Assembly: GCA_030591745.1 (NCBI GenBank)
Contig: JAUVAM010000228.1
Span: 1 to 6,591 of the forward strand
From: Deltaproteobacteria bacterium
GTDB taxonomy: Bacteria; Myxococcota; B64-G9
Direction: 5' to 3'
DNA: 6,591 nucleotides
Part shown: in pieces, positions 1-6,553 of the stretch
Position numbering within the stretch: the stretch's first letter is position 1
Layout of the letters: every line of letters starts with the position of its first letter
Program-made: the position numbers and the translations under genes
Notes under the pieces: model-generated
Told to the model about the DNA's origin: nothing
What the model saw: only the letters and a program-made list of their open reading frames with translations
Database searches by the model: none

Positions 1-874
1 CACTGGGGAGCATCAGGAGCAAGAAGGGATTGGTTTCGATGCGGGCGCTCAGTAGTTCTTCTTCGCTTAGGCCCTCGCAAAGTAAGTTCATGCAGAGCTG
101 TCCCCGGGTCCGCAGCCACTCGTCCGTGTCCAGGCGGGTTCGCAGCAGGCGGTGAATTTCGTCGGGACGCAAGGGGCCCGTACCCGGGCTGGCTTTGGGT
201 GGCGGGCTGGGGGGTGCGAGCTCCTTGAGGCTGGCGAAACCTTCGGGCGGCATGGGCGGCACCAGTTTTTGGAGGGCCTGGCGCAAGTCCTCGCCCGCCG
301 CGAGCTCCATGGGCAGTCGATACTCGGGCAGCATTTCCAAAAGCCAGCTCACGATGGCCGCGGCTTCATCCCAGTCGCCGTGATTGGCGAAGAGGCTGGC
401 CTGGGCTACCTGGGCGTCCAAGTAGTAGGGATAGAGGTTGCGCACCACCTGGAGTTGCTGGGCCTCGGCTTCTTCCACCACGCCGCGCGCCAAGATGCCT
501 TCGGTGATTTGTCGGGCCTTGGCGAAGCGCGTATGCCAGCTGCCGCGCCAGCCGTGCCAGCGCAGGATGCCGCGGTTCAGGGGTGTATGAGGCGTGCGCA
601 GTCGGCATTCCAGCAGGGCCAGTTCGCGCAAGAGGTCCAGCTCCAGGCGGGTGATGGGGCCGGGCGCGCGATCGCGCAGCATGTGCTCGCGCACCTCGTC
701 GCCCCAGTGCTCCATGGCCTGCTCTTTTTTCCGCCGCTCCGGTCCCGGCTCTCCAATGGCCGGCAGGTCCTTCGTGCCCAGGGCGAGTTGTCTGTCCGGA
801 TCGTCCGCCGGGCAAAAGCAGACCAGGATAATCTGACCGTCGCCCTGTCGCTCGATTTTGATTTCGTCATTCAT
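1..874 (-). CDS. Hypothetical protein, 3' end cut by the window edge
   Basis: An open frame of 291 codons runs from ATG at 874-872 to base 1 with no stop, so the C-terminus is missing. I do not recognise the family. No signal peptide or membrane segment is visible, so it is probably cytoplasmic. The first 20 residues look like a beta hairpin (MNDEIKIERQGDGQIILVCF). Residues about 45-205 are charged and helical. Residues 153-187 (QVAQASLFANHGDWDEAAAI and what follows) have the spacing of a TPR-like helix pair, which is only a resemblance. A Pro-rich linker at 206-234 leads to a second helical part (LRPDEIHRLLRTRLDTDEWL). Third codon positions are strongly G/C on this strand, which supports the minus strand over the open plus-strand frame that mirrors it codon for codon. 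An in-frame ATG at 937-935 would add 21 residues, but that stretch has AT-richer third positions and no good ribosome binding site. Neither start has a strong one. The gene is divergent from the gene at 992. Confidence 0.8.
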   Translation of the reverse strand, partial: MNDEIKIERQGDGQIILVCFCPADDPDRQLALGTKDLPAIGEPGPERRKKEQAMEHWGDEVREHMLRDRAPGPITRLELDLLRELALLECRLRTPHTPLNRGILRWHGWRGSWHTRFAKARQITEGILARGVVEEAEAQQLQVVRNLYPYYLDAQVAQASLFANHGDWDEAAAIVSWLLEMLPEYRLPMELAAGEDLRQALQKLVPPMPPEGFASLKELAPPSPPPKASPGTGPLRPDEIHRLLRTRLDTDEWLRTRGQLCMNLLCEGLSEEELLSARIETNPFLLLMLPS

Positions 875-991
875 GCATTCGAACTGTCTCAGTTTCTTGA
901 AATAAATCCCAGCCCAATCGCCTAAAACCAGAATCATCGACTTTTCGGCGGCTGCTTGGTTTAGTAGGGTCAACTGATGGAGGCTTGAGGC
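875..991. other. Divergent intergenic region
   Basis: This 117-base gap separates two divergently transcribed genes and must carry the promoters of both unless the left gene starts at 937. It is more AT-rich than its surroundings, especially around 893-935. A TTGACC hexamer on the minus strand (975-970) resembles a -35 box, but I see no matching -10 box about 17 bases downstream of it. No clear sigma-70 pair, operator palindrome or riboswitch is visible. The only convincing element is the GGAGG ribosome binding site for the plus-strand gene. Confidence 0.5.
979..983 (+). promoter_or_regulatory. Ribosome binding site (GGAGG) fixing the start at 992
   Basis: GGAGG lies eight bases before the ATG at 992, a normal spacing. 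A second GAGG at 987-990 is only one base from the ATG and is too close to act. Confidence 0.7.
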
Positions 992-1768
992 ATGGTGTTG
1001 CGATGGAAATTGTGGTTGCCGCTTTTGTTGGGTGTGGTTTGGCTTGGGGGGAGCTATTTCTTGTTGATGCGTCATGGGGCGGGGGAGCTGGTTTTGAGCC
1101 AGGATGCCGGCAAGGTGGCCGTGGATGGGAATTTGGACACGGGGGCCGCGGACGCCTCGGTTCTGGCCGTGGTGGCGGGTGCACCGCTGCTGCGGGCCAG
1201 GGTGGTGATGCATTCTGGTAAAAAACTGGTGGCCTGGATTGACATCGAAGTGGAGGGCGAGTCCACGGAGGCTCGAAAGCATTGTCGCAACCTGGTGACG
1301 GCTCAGGCAGCGCGTTTGGCCTCCATTGCGGGCGTGCGTGGTGAAGTCGCGCGATCTTGTTCCTTGGATTCACTGCCGCCCATTCCCGCCGGTGTCGACG
1401 GCGCGTTCGGCCTTTGGCAAGAACTGGGCGAAGAAGGCGCTTCCCCCAGCCCGGGCATCATCGCTCGCCTGCAGGAAGTCAGCGTGACCAAGAATGAGCC
1501 TGCTTGCTTAAAGAAGCTGGAGGTCGTGCGACGTCGCAGGGTAGCGGCTCGTCTGGAAGCGGCCCAGGAGCGTCGGCGTTTTTTGGAGCGCGAGTTCGAC
1601 AAACAGCAGGGTCGGGCCGTGGAGGCCTGCAAGCGTGATGATGAGGGTGAAGAATGCGCTCGTCTGCAAGGGGTGGTGGGTTTGCTGCAAAGTCGTCTCA
1701 AGGCGGCGATCGAGCCGGCCGCTGATTTGTTGTCGCCTGATCCGGGCTTGGCTTGTCGGGCACTTTAG
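992..1768 (+). CDS. Membrane-anchored or secreted protein of unknown function with six cysteines
   Basis: This encodes 258 residues, and I recognise no family. The N-terminus has basic residues (R4, K6) followed by a hydrophobic stretch at about 8-25 (LWLPLLLGVVWLGGSYFLL). It is either an uncleaved signal anchor or a signal peptide without an obvious cleavage site, and either would place the rest in the periplasm. Residues about 55-125 alternate in a way that suggests a small alpha/beta domain. Residues 130-156 are Gly/Pro-rich and probably a linker. Residues about 170-240 are rich in Arg, Glu, Leu and Ala (LEVVRRRRVAARLEAAQERR) and look helical or coiled-coil. Six cysteines (98, 123, 172, 213, 222, 255) all lie after the hydrophobic segment. 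An even number on the presumed oxidising side would allow three disulfides, which is inference. The gene stands alone on the plus strand, divergent from the left gene and convergent with hrpB. Confidence 0.8.
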   Translation: MVLRWKLWLPLLLGVVWLGGSYFLLMRHGAGELVLSQDAGKVAVDGNLDTGAADASVLAVVAGAPLLRARVVMHSGKKLVAWIDIEVEGESTEARKHCRNLVTAQAARLASIAGVRGEVARSCSLDSLPPIPAGVDGAFGLWQELGEEGASPSPGIIARLQEVSVTKNEPACLKKLEVVRRRRVAARLEAAQERRRFLEREFDKQQGRAVEACKRDDEGEECARLQGVVGLLQSRLKAAIEPAADLLSPDPGLACRAL

Positions 1769-1828
1769 GGCCCGTCAGTTAATTGTCTCCTCTGACTCAC
1801 CATGCGCTGTTGCCCCAGTACGGGCCCT
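1767..1828. repeat. 9-bp perfect inverted repeat in the convergent gap
   Basis: AGGGCCCGT at 1767-1775 is matched by its exact reverse complement ACGGGCCCT at 1820-1828. Inside lies a second pair, GTCAG at 1774-1778 and CTGAC at 1792-1796. The left arm begins on the last two bases of the TAG stop at 1766-1768. The position between two converging genes suggests a transcript-end structure, but the 44-base loop and missing T-tract make it a poor classical terminator. Confidence 0.5.
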
Positions 1829-1840
1829 TATGGCGGGCTC
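1822..1840 (+). terminator. Possible weak terminator hairpin
   Basis: GGGCCC at 1822-1827 can pair with GGGCTC at 1835-1840 to form a six-pair stem (one G-U) with a seven-base loop. A run of five T occurs only at 1854-1858, too far downstream for a standard intrinsic terminator. This hairpin uses the same bases as the right arm of the longer inverted repeat, so the two are alternatives. It could end the plus-strand transcript from the gene at 992-1768. Confidence 0.25.
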
Positions 1841-1841
1841 G

Positions 1842-4358
1842 TTAGTTCATTCGCTTTTTGGTTTTGTTCGTGGCTTGGGCTTGGGTCGGATCTTCGGGCC
1901 AGGGGTGCTTTGGGTAGCGGCCGCGGAGATCTTTGCGGACCAGGGTGTAGCCTTCGCGCCAGAAGCTGGCGAGGTCCTGGGTGACCTGGGCTGGACGGCC
2001 GTTGGGGGCCAGCAAGTGCAAGGTCAGGGCTACGCGGCCGGAGGCGATGCTGGGTGTTTGTTTGGCGCCGAACATTTCTTGTAATTTGACCCGGAGCACC
2101 GGTGGGTTTTTGGGGTCGGCCGCGTATTCGATGGCGAGCGTTCGGCCGCTGGGCACCTGAATGCGTTCCGGGACCTGGCTTTCGAGCAGACGGCGAAGGG
2201 GGCCGTGTAGTTCGGCGGAGAGGATGCTTTTCCAGTCGAGTTTTTTTAGCTCGTCTAAGCTGCGGCGACCATGGCATTGCAAAGCGAGGCGTTCGCGCAG
2301 GCTTTCTTCGTCCACCTTGGGCCAGTTTTGTTCGGGCAGATGGAGCCCTGCGAAGGCCAGGCGGGTGATGAGGGCATGGCCTGCTTTGTCGGGCCGCAAG
2401 ACGAGCTCAAAGTGCTCGAGCGCGGCCTTCGCCAGGACCGACGCCGCCAAGGACGGCTCGACGGTCCCGCCGCTTTGTTCGGCAAGGAGCAGCTCGCCGA
2501 AACGCTGTCGGCGCAGTCCCAGTATGGAGCCAGAGACTTCGTCAAAAACGGCCTCGTTGGATTCCTTGAGTAGTTCGGGAAAGACCGCCGATAGATCTTC
2601 TGCTTCGAGCGCCAGAGCCAGATAGACCCGTCCGCGACTGCGTTGGCCGCGACGGCCCGCGTCGGCGCGGATGGCGATGAAGAGATCACTTGAGCCCAGG
2701 GCGCCGCCGTCGTCAATTTCCACGCCCCGGCCGTGGGCCAGTACGGCCTGCCGCGAACCTTCGGCCTGTCTTTTGCCCACTCGATCCGGATAGGCGGCTA
2801 GCACCAGGCGGTGAATTTCTGTGGCCGTGGCTTCGTGGCTGTCTTGTCTTTGCTCCGCGGGCAGGCTGCGTTTCAGTTGTTGGACGGCCGCTCGCACCTG
2901 GCGGACGGCGCCTGGGTTCAGGCCCTGTCCCCGATGCCACAGGTCCAGGGTGTTTTCCAGATCGGCCGTATAGGGTCCGCCGGCGATTCGACGGCGAATG
3001 TCTTGCTCGCTGAGCAAGGCGCAAAGAAGCGCGCCGGTCTCGCCAAGTCCCATCGCCCCGGCGTCGCAGAGCAGGCGACCCAGCCGGGGATGTAAGGGCA
3101 AGACGGCCATGCGCTGACCCAGGGGGCTGAGCCGAAATTCGTCTGGCGACAGAGCCCCCAACATGCGCAGCAGATCGAGCGCCTTGTCCATGGCCTCAAG
3201 GGGGGGCGCTTCGAAAAAAGCAAAGCGCCGGGGATCGGAGGCCTGGTGTTGTAAGAGATTGAGCAGAACCGGCGCTAAGTCGACGCGCTTTAGCTCGGCT
3301 TCTTCTTGTAGGGCCAAGGCCGCGTGTTCGTTTGCAAGCCACAGGCGCTCCGCCCGCCCCGGGGCGATCCGACCGGCCCGACCCGCACGTTGGTCGGCGC
3401 TGGCCTGGCTGACACGTTCTTCACTCAGGCGGTCCATGCCGCTTTGCGGATCGAAACGCAGGCGCTTGACTCGGCCGCAGTCAACGACGGCGGTCACGCC
3501 GGGTACGGTCAGGGAGGTCTCGGCCAGGTTGGTGGCCAGCACGATTCGGCGTCGGCTGCCGGGGGACAAGGCGAGGTCTTGTTCCTTTGCGCTCTGGGCG
3601 CCAAAGAGTTCCTGGATATCCGGCTGGCCGGGCAAGGGTTGTTCATCGAGCAGGCGGTGGCAGCGTGAAATGGCAGCGGTGCCGGGCAGAAAGACCAGGA
3701 TGTCGCCCTGGTCGTCGTTGTCGGCCTGGAGCAGACGCAAGAGCGCCGCGCGTATTTGCTGATCCAGGTAGCGATCGTCGGGGCGATCGATGTGGTGAAT
3801 ATGCAGGGGGTGGCTGCGCGGGTCGCAGTGCAGGTGTGGACAGTTGCCGAGGTAGTTTTGTAGGGGTTTGACGAGTCCTGTCAGGGTGGCGGACATGACG
3901 AGTAAGTGGAAGTCGTCGCGGACTTCGAGCAGTTCTCGCAAGAGGGCAAGCGCGAGATCCGCGTGTTGGCTGCGTTCGTGGAACTCGTCGATGATGACGC
4001 AGGTTGTGTCCTCCAGGAGGGGATCGGAGGATAGCTTGCGGGTGAGTAGGCCCTCGGTCATGAGTACGACGCGGGTCGCGGGGCTGGTTCGGTTGTCGTG
4101 ACGGATTTGGTAGCCGATGTGCTGGCCGAGTGGCTGGCCGGATTCGGTCGCCATGCGGCGGGCGATGGCTCGGGCGGCTACTCGGCGGGGTTGGAGGGTG
4201 AGGATCTTGCCGTGAGGCAAGGCAGAAGCCAGGGCCGGGGGGACCTGGGTGGTTTTGCCGGCGCCGGGTGGGGCTGTGAGGATTAGGCGGCGTTCGGTGA
4301 GGAGCGTCGAGACCAGTTCGGGGAGTAGGGGGGTTATGGGTAGTTTCAGAATTCCCAT
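1842..4358 (-). CDS. hrpB: ATP-dependent helicase HrpB (DExH family)
   Basis: This 838-residue protein is full length for HrpB (usually about 800-850). It is a cytoplasmic NTP-driven helicase of superfamily 2, related to HrpA and the DEAH RNA helicases; the family's physiological substrate is poorly defined. Motifs in order are: Walker A GAGKTT at 32-37, motif Ia LQPRRVAARA at 55-64, motif II DEFH at 124-127 (the usual HrpB variant of DEAH), motif III SAT at 156-158, motif IV LVFLPG at 221-226, motif V ATNLAETSLT at 275-284 and motif VI QRAGRAGR at 323-330. A helicase-associated helical region follows at about 355-450. The HrpB-specific C-terminus ends with the family hallmark RKDLRGRYPKHPWPEDP at 808-824 and a basic tail. 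No key residue is missing. The start is well fixed: ATG 4358-4356 lies two codons after an in-frame TGA (4367-4365). A weak GAG lies five bases upstream. The first 13 bases overlap the end of the upstream barrel gene, so translation is probably coupled to it. Confidence 0.97.
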   Translation of the reverse strand: MGILKLPITPLLPELVSTLLTERRLILTAPPGAGKTTQVPPALASALPHGKILTLQPRRVAARAIARRMATESGQPLGQHIGYQIRHDNRTSPATRVVLMTEGLLTRKLSSDPLLEDTTCVIIDEFHERSQHADLALALLRELLEVRDDFHLLVMSATLTGLVKPLQNYLGNCPHLHCDPRSHPLHIHHIDRPDDRYLDQQIRAALLRLLQADNDDQGDILVFLPGTAAISRCHRLLDEQPLPGQPDIQELFGAQSAKEQDLALSPGSRRRIVLATNLAETSLTVPGVTAVVDCGRVKRLRFDPQSGMDRLSEERVSQASADQRAGRAGRIAPGRAERLWLANEHAALALQEEAELKRVDLAPVLLNLLQHQASDPRRFAFFEAPPLEAMDKALDLLRMLGALSPDEFRLSPLGQRMAVLPLHPRLGRLLCDAGAMGLGETGALLCALLSEQDIRRRIAGGPYTADLENTLDLWHRGQGLNPGAVRQVRAAVQQLKRSLPAEQRQDSHEATATEIHRLVLAAYPDRVGKRQAEGSRQAVLAHGRGVEIDDGGALGSSDLFIAIRADAGRRGQRSRGRVYLALALEAEDLSAVFPELLKESNEAVFDEVSGSILGLRRQRFGELLLAEQSGGTVEPSLAASVLAKAALEHFELVLRPDKAGHALITRLAFAGLHLPEQNWPKVDEESLRERLALQCHGRRSLDELKKLDWKSILSAELHGPLRRLLESQVPERIQVPSGRTLAIEYAADPKNPPVLRVKLQEMFGAKQTPSIASGRVALTLHLLAPNGRPAQVTQDLASFWREGYTLVRKDLRGRYPKHPWPEDPTQAQATNKTKKRMN

Positions 4359-6553
4359 CCAAGCTCAACGTCAACCATCCAGCCGTGTGTGGGTTGGTAG
4401 AAGCGGTAGTGCTCTAAGAAGACCTCGGGCTCGCCTGGGTCGGTGACTAAATCCGCGTAATCGTCTTTTAGTCTTAGTGTGTAGTGGTAGCGGGCGTTGA
4501 TGAAGAGGAAAGGCAGCAGGCGCAGGCGGGCGGCCGTGAAGAGGACTTTGTCGGAGGCGTCCATGTCGAAAAGATCGCCCAATGAGTCCATGGCTCGTTG
4601 GTGGTAAGAGGCGAAGAATTGTAGCCAGTCTAAGGCCGGCACCTCTAAGTGGGCCATGAAGTTGTTGCCCAGGTTGGCGTCGGAGCCCTCGAGGGCGAAG
4701 GTCATCGCCAGATTGCCTACCATGGAGTAGTTGAACTCGAGGTAGAAACCCAGGTGTCGATCATCCCCTTTGCGGGTGACGAAAATTTCTTCGAACTTGG
4801 TGGCCGGCAGGCGGCTTGTTTCTGTCGCGGCTTGCTTGATGCGCTGGGATGCGGCGAACTTGTGCACCTCATAGAAAGTGTCGAAATAACCAGGCAGATA
4901 GTTCGCCGAAAAGGAGCGGAACTCGGCCACCAGTCGAAAGGCGTGGACCGGATCCGAGCCCATGTTGAATCGGCCCAAAAGACCCAGGGTGAAGCCGCCG
5001 CCGCCTTCCGGGTCCATGGCCAGATCCCCCGAAGGGGACTGGGGCATCATCCACGAGTAGTCGATGTAGGGCTTTAGATCCACCGTGTCGCTTTTGAAGA
5101 TCTTGAACTCAACATCCACGCCCACGGCGTGGACAAAGGCATCGTTGAGTACGCTGGGCCTGGAGTCGCCGACAACATAGAAGGGGTTGGTCGATTCGGT
5201 CTCGAGCCGTACCGGCGCCGCTCTGTCGCCCACGTAGGTTACGCCGATGGACATGGAGCGGGCCATGGGGTGCTCCATGAAGAAGCTCAGGGGCTTGACG
5301 AAGGCCAGGGCACCGAAGAGCTCCCAGTCCACGATGCTGTTGGTCATGACCTCGAAGCCGGCGTAGTCGTTGTACATGTCCAGTTGGCCGCTCACCCGGG
5401 TGGAGTCCGGATCGATGTTGACGCTGTAACGGCGCATCAGGGCACCGTGGCCCAATGAGTTTGAGCCCAGCTGGCTCAGGCTGAAATAGATGTTGTCTTC
5501 CTTGCGGCCCCAGGTCAGGTAGCGGATGAAGCGCACGTATTCGCCGGGTTCGTCCCAGTCTTCTTTGCGGAATGCGCCCGCGTCGTCGAAGCCGGCCTCC
5601 GGGTCCTCACCGTCGATGAGGTTGCCGTCGTAGATCTGCAAGGCCAAAGGAACGCCCAGGCCGAAGGTCAGCTTGCCGAAGCGCAAATCGGCTTCCGGCG
5701 TGATGGTGCCGTAGTGCACCAGGTCCTCAGCGCGGTAACCCAGGCGAACGCCGATGCGGTTGTTGGATGTGGCAAGCTTGGTGGCACCGATGAAGTTGGC
5801 CAGTTCGCCCTTGATGAAAGCCGAGCCCTTTTTCTTCTTTGCGTCTTTTTTGTCGTCTTTTTTGTCGTCTTTCTTTTCGTCTGGTGTTTCTTTTGGTGCT
5901 TCTGTTTTTTGTTCTTCTTTGGTTTTGGTTTCTTCGGCTGTCACGAGCTTTTCAGGGGTCGTTGTTTCAGGTGGAGTTTTCGTTTCCGGTAGTTTGTGGA
6001 TGATTACGGGCGGAGGGGGTCCGCCCGGCACCACGGGTGCTTCTGTGGAAGCCGGTGTCGGTGCGGTTTCGGGTGCTGGTGCCGGAGCTGGTGCCGGAGC
6101 TGGTGCCGGAGTTGCTTCCGGGGTTTTTTGGGGTTCGGGCGTGAGGTCTTTCTCGACGCACCAGCCTTCGGCGGAGAGTACGTAGCCCTTGGAGCACTCA
6201 TCGGCTTTGTCGGTCTTGAGCTGAGGCTCGGGCTTGGGCTTGGGCTTGAGTTCAGGCTTGGGCTTGGGCTTGGGCTTGAGTTCAGGCTTAAGTTCAGGTT
6301 TGGGCTCGGGCTTCGGCTCAGGCTTGAGTTCGGGCTTGGGCGAAGTCCCAGGCTTTGCCTGGGGCTTGGGCTCGGATTTGGCCTCGCCTGTTTTGTTTTT
6401 GTCTTTGTCGGTCTTGAGCTTGCCTTTGAGGTTGTCGGGTAGTTCCCAGCCGTCCAGGTCTTCGGCCCAGGCCGCGGGTCCGGCTGCGAGCCAAAGCAGG
6501 CAAGAGGCGATGAGGCAAAGCCAGAACATCGCAGGTCGTTTGGGTCTTGGCAT
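4346..6553 (-). CDS. Outer-membrane beta-barrel protein with long Lys/Pro/Ala-rich linker
   Basis: This encodes 735 residues from ATG 6553-6551. A signal peptide spans 1-30: basic PRPKR, a hydrophobic core (MFWLCLIASCLLWLAAG), then an AWA-E cleavage site. Residues 41-65 are Lys-rich. Residues 61-110 are a Lys-Pro/Glu-Pro tract. C120 and C132 bracket a small module (CSKGYVLSAEGWC). An Ala-Pro tract lies at 148-161, a Thr/Glu/Lys-rich part at 187-225 and a Lys/Asp tract at 226-242. From about 246 the sequence changes to alternating polar/aromatic strands with Gly and Asp turns (LRFGKLTFGLGVPLALQIYD), continuing to the C-terminal ELGWEF. A terminal Phe preceded by alternating residues is the typical signal for BAM-assisted insertion, so this is most likely an outer-membrane barrel with a periplasmic N-terminal stalk. 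The roughly 490-residue barrel part suits 16-22 strands, which is inference. I cannot assign a substrate; porin, transporter or structural roles are all possible. It overlaps hrpB by 13 bases. Confidence 0.88.
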   Translation of the reverse strand: MPRPKRPAMFWLCLIASCLLWLAAGPAAWAEDLDGWELPDNLKGKLKTDKDKNKTGEAKSEPKPQAKPGTSPKPELKPEPKPEPKPELKPELKPKPKPKPELKPKPKPEPQLKTDKADECSKGYVLSAEGWCVEKDLTPEPQKTPEATPAPAPAPAPAPAPETAPTPASTEAPVVPGGPPPPVIIHKLPETKTPPETTTPEKLVTAEETKTKEEQKTEAPKETPDEKKDDKKDDKKDAKKKKGSAFIKGELANFIGATKLATSNNRIGVRLGYRAEDLVHYGTITPEADLRFGKLTFGLGVPLALQIYDGNLIDGEDPEAGFDDAGAFRKEDWDEPGEYVRFIRYLTWGRKEDNIYFSLSQLGSNSLGHGALMRRYSVNIDPDSTRVSGQLDMYNDYAGFEVMTNSIVDWELFGALAFVKPLSFFMEHPMARSMSIGVTYVGDRAAPVRLETESTNPFYVVGDSRPSVLNDAFVHAVGVDVEFKIFKSDTVDLKPYIDYSWMMPQSPSGDLAMDPEGGGGFTLGLLGRFNMGSDPVHAFRLVAEFRSFSANYLPGYFDTFYEVHKFAASQRIKQAATETSRLPATKFEEIFVTRKGDDRHLGFYLEFNYSMVGNLAMTFALEGSDANLGNNFMAHLEVPALDWLQFFASYHQRAMDSLGDLFDMDASDKVLFTAARLRLLPFLFINARYHYTLRLKDDYADLVTDPGEPEVFLEHYRFYQPTHGWMVDVELGWEF
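5843..5866 (-). repeat. Two 12-bp tandem copies encoding the Lys/Asp tract
   Basis: On the plus strand GTCTTTTTTGTC is present twice in perfect tandem (5843-5854, 5855-5866). A degenerate third unit follows. On the coding strand this gives the DDKK repeats near residues 229-237 of the barrel protein, just before its membrane domain. Confidence 0.8.
6075..6110 (-). repeat. Three 12-bp tandem copies encoding the Ala-Pro tract
   Basis: On the plus strand GCTGGTGCCGGA occurs three times in perfect tandem (6075-6086, 6087-6098, 6099-6110). It encodes the repeated Pro-Ala run near residues 148-160 of the barrel protein. The repeats are in whole codons, so copy-number change would keep the frame. 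Confidence 0.85.
6230..6289 (-). repeat. Two perfect 30-bp tandem copies encoding KPELKPKPKP twice
   Basis: Bases 6230-6259 and 6260-6289 are identical over all 30 positions, and identity stops at both outer edges. In frame they encode residues 89-98 and 99-108 of the barrel protein, each KPELKPKPKP. They sit inside a longer, less regular array of GGCTTG hexamers (each a Lys-Pro pair) spanning roughly 6224-6373. Exact identity, including third codon positions, points to a recent duplication. Confidence 0.9.

Noticed and set aside
152..925. 257-codon open frame on the plus strand
   Set aside because: It is in exact codon register with the minus-strand frame of 1-874, has no protein-like pattern or ribosome binding site, and its composition (Gly, Gln, His-rich) is typical of the reverse of a GC-rich gene.
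867..1373. 168-codon Pro-rich open frame on the minus strand
   Set aside because: It overlaps the well-supported gene at 992-1768 on the opposite strand, and its Pro/Arg/Ser-rich product is what antisense GC-rich coding DNA usually gives.
3163..3762. 199-codon open frame on the plus strand inside hrpB
   Set aside because: It is rich in Arg, Ser and Ala with no recognisable domain, and lies antisense to conserved helicase motifs that fully explain the sequence.
3643..4374. 243-codon open frame on the minus strand overlapping the start of hrpB
   Set aside because: It is a frame-shifted reading of the helicase N-terminal region. Its Pro/Arg/His-rich product has no motif, while the hrpB frame carries Walker A and DEFH.
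6224..6373. Repeat array considered as a CRISPR array
   Set aside because: The repeats are hexamer-based, in frame, without unique spacers, and encode a Lys-Pro tract inside a long gene.
5996..6442. 148-codon open frame on the plus strand opposite the stalk
   Set aside because: Its Gly-Leu-rich repeats are just the reverse reading of the Lys-Pro and Ala-Pro codon arrays in the barrel gene.
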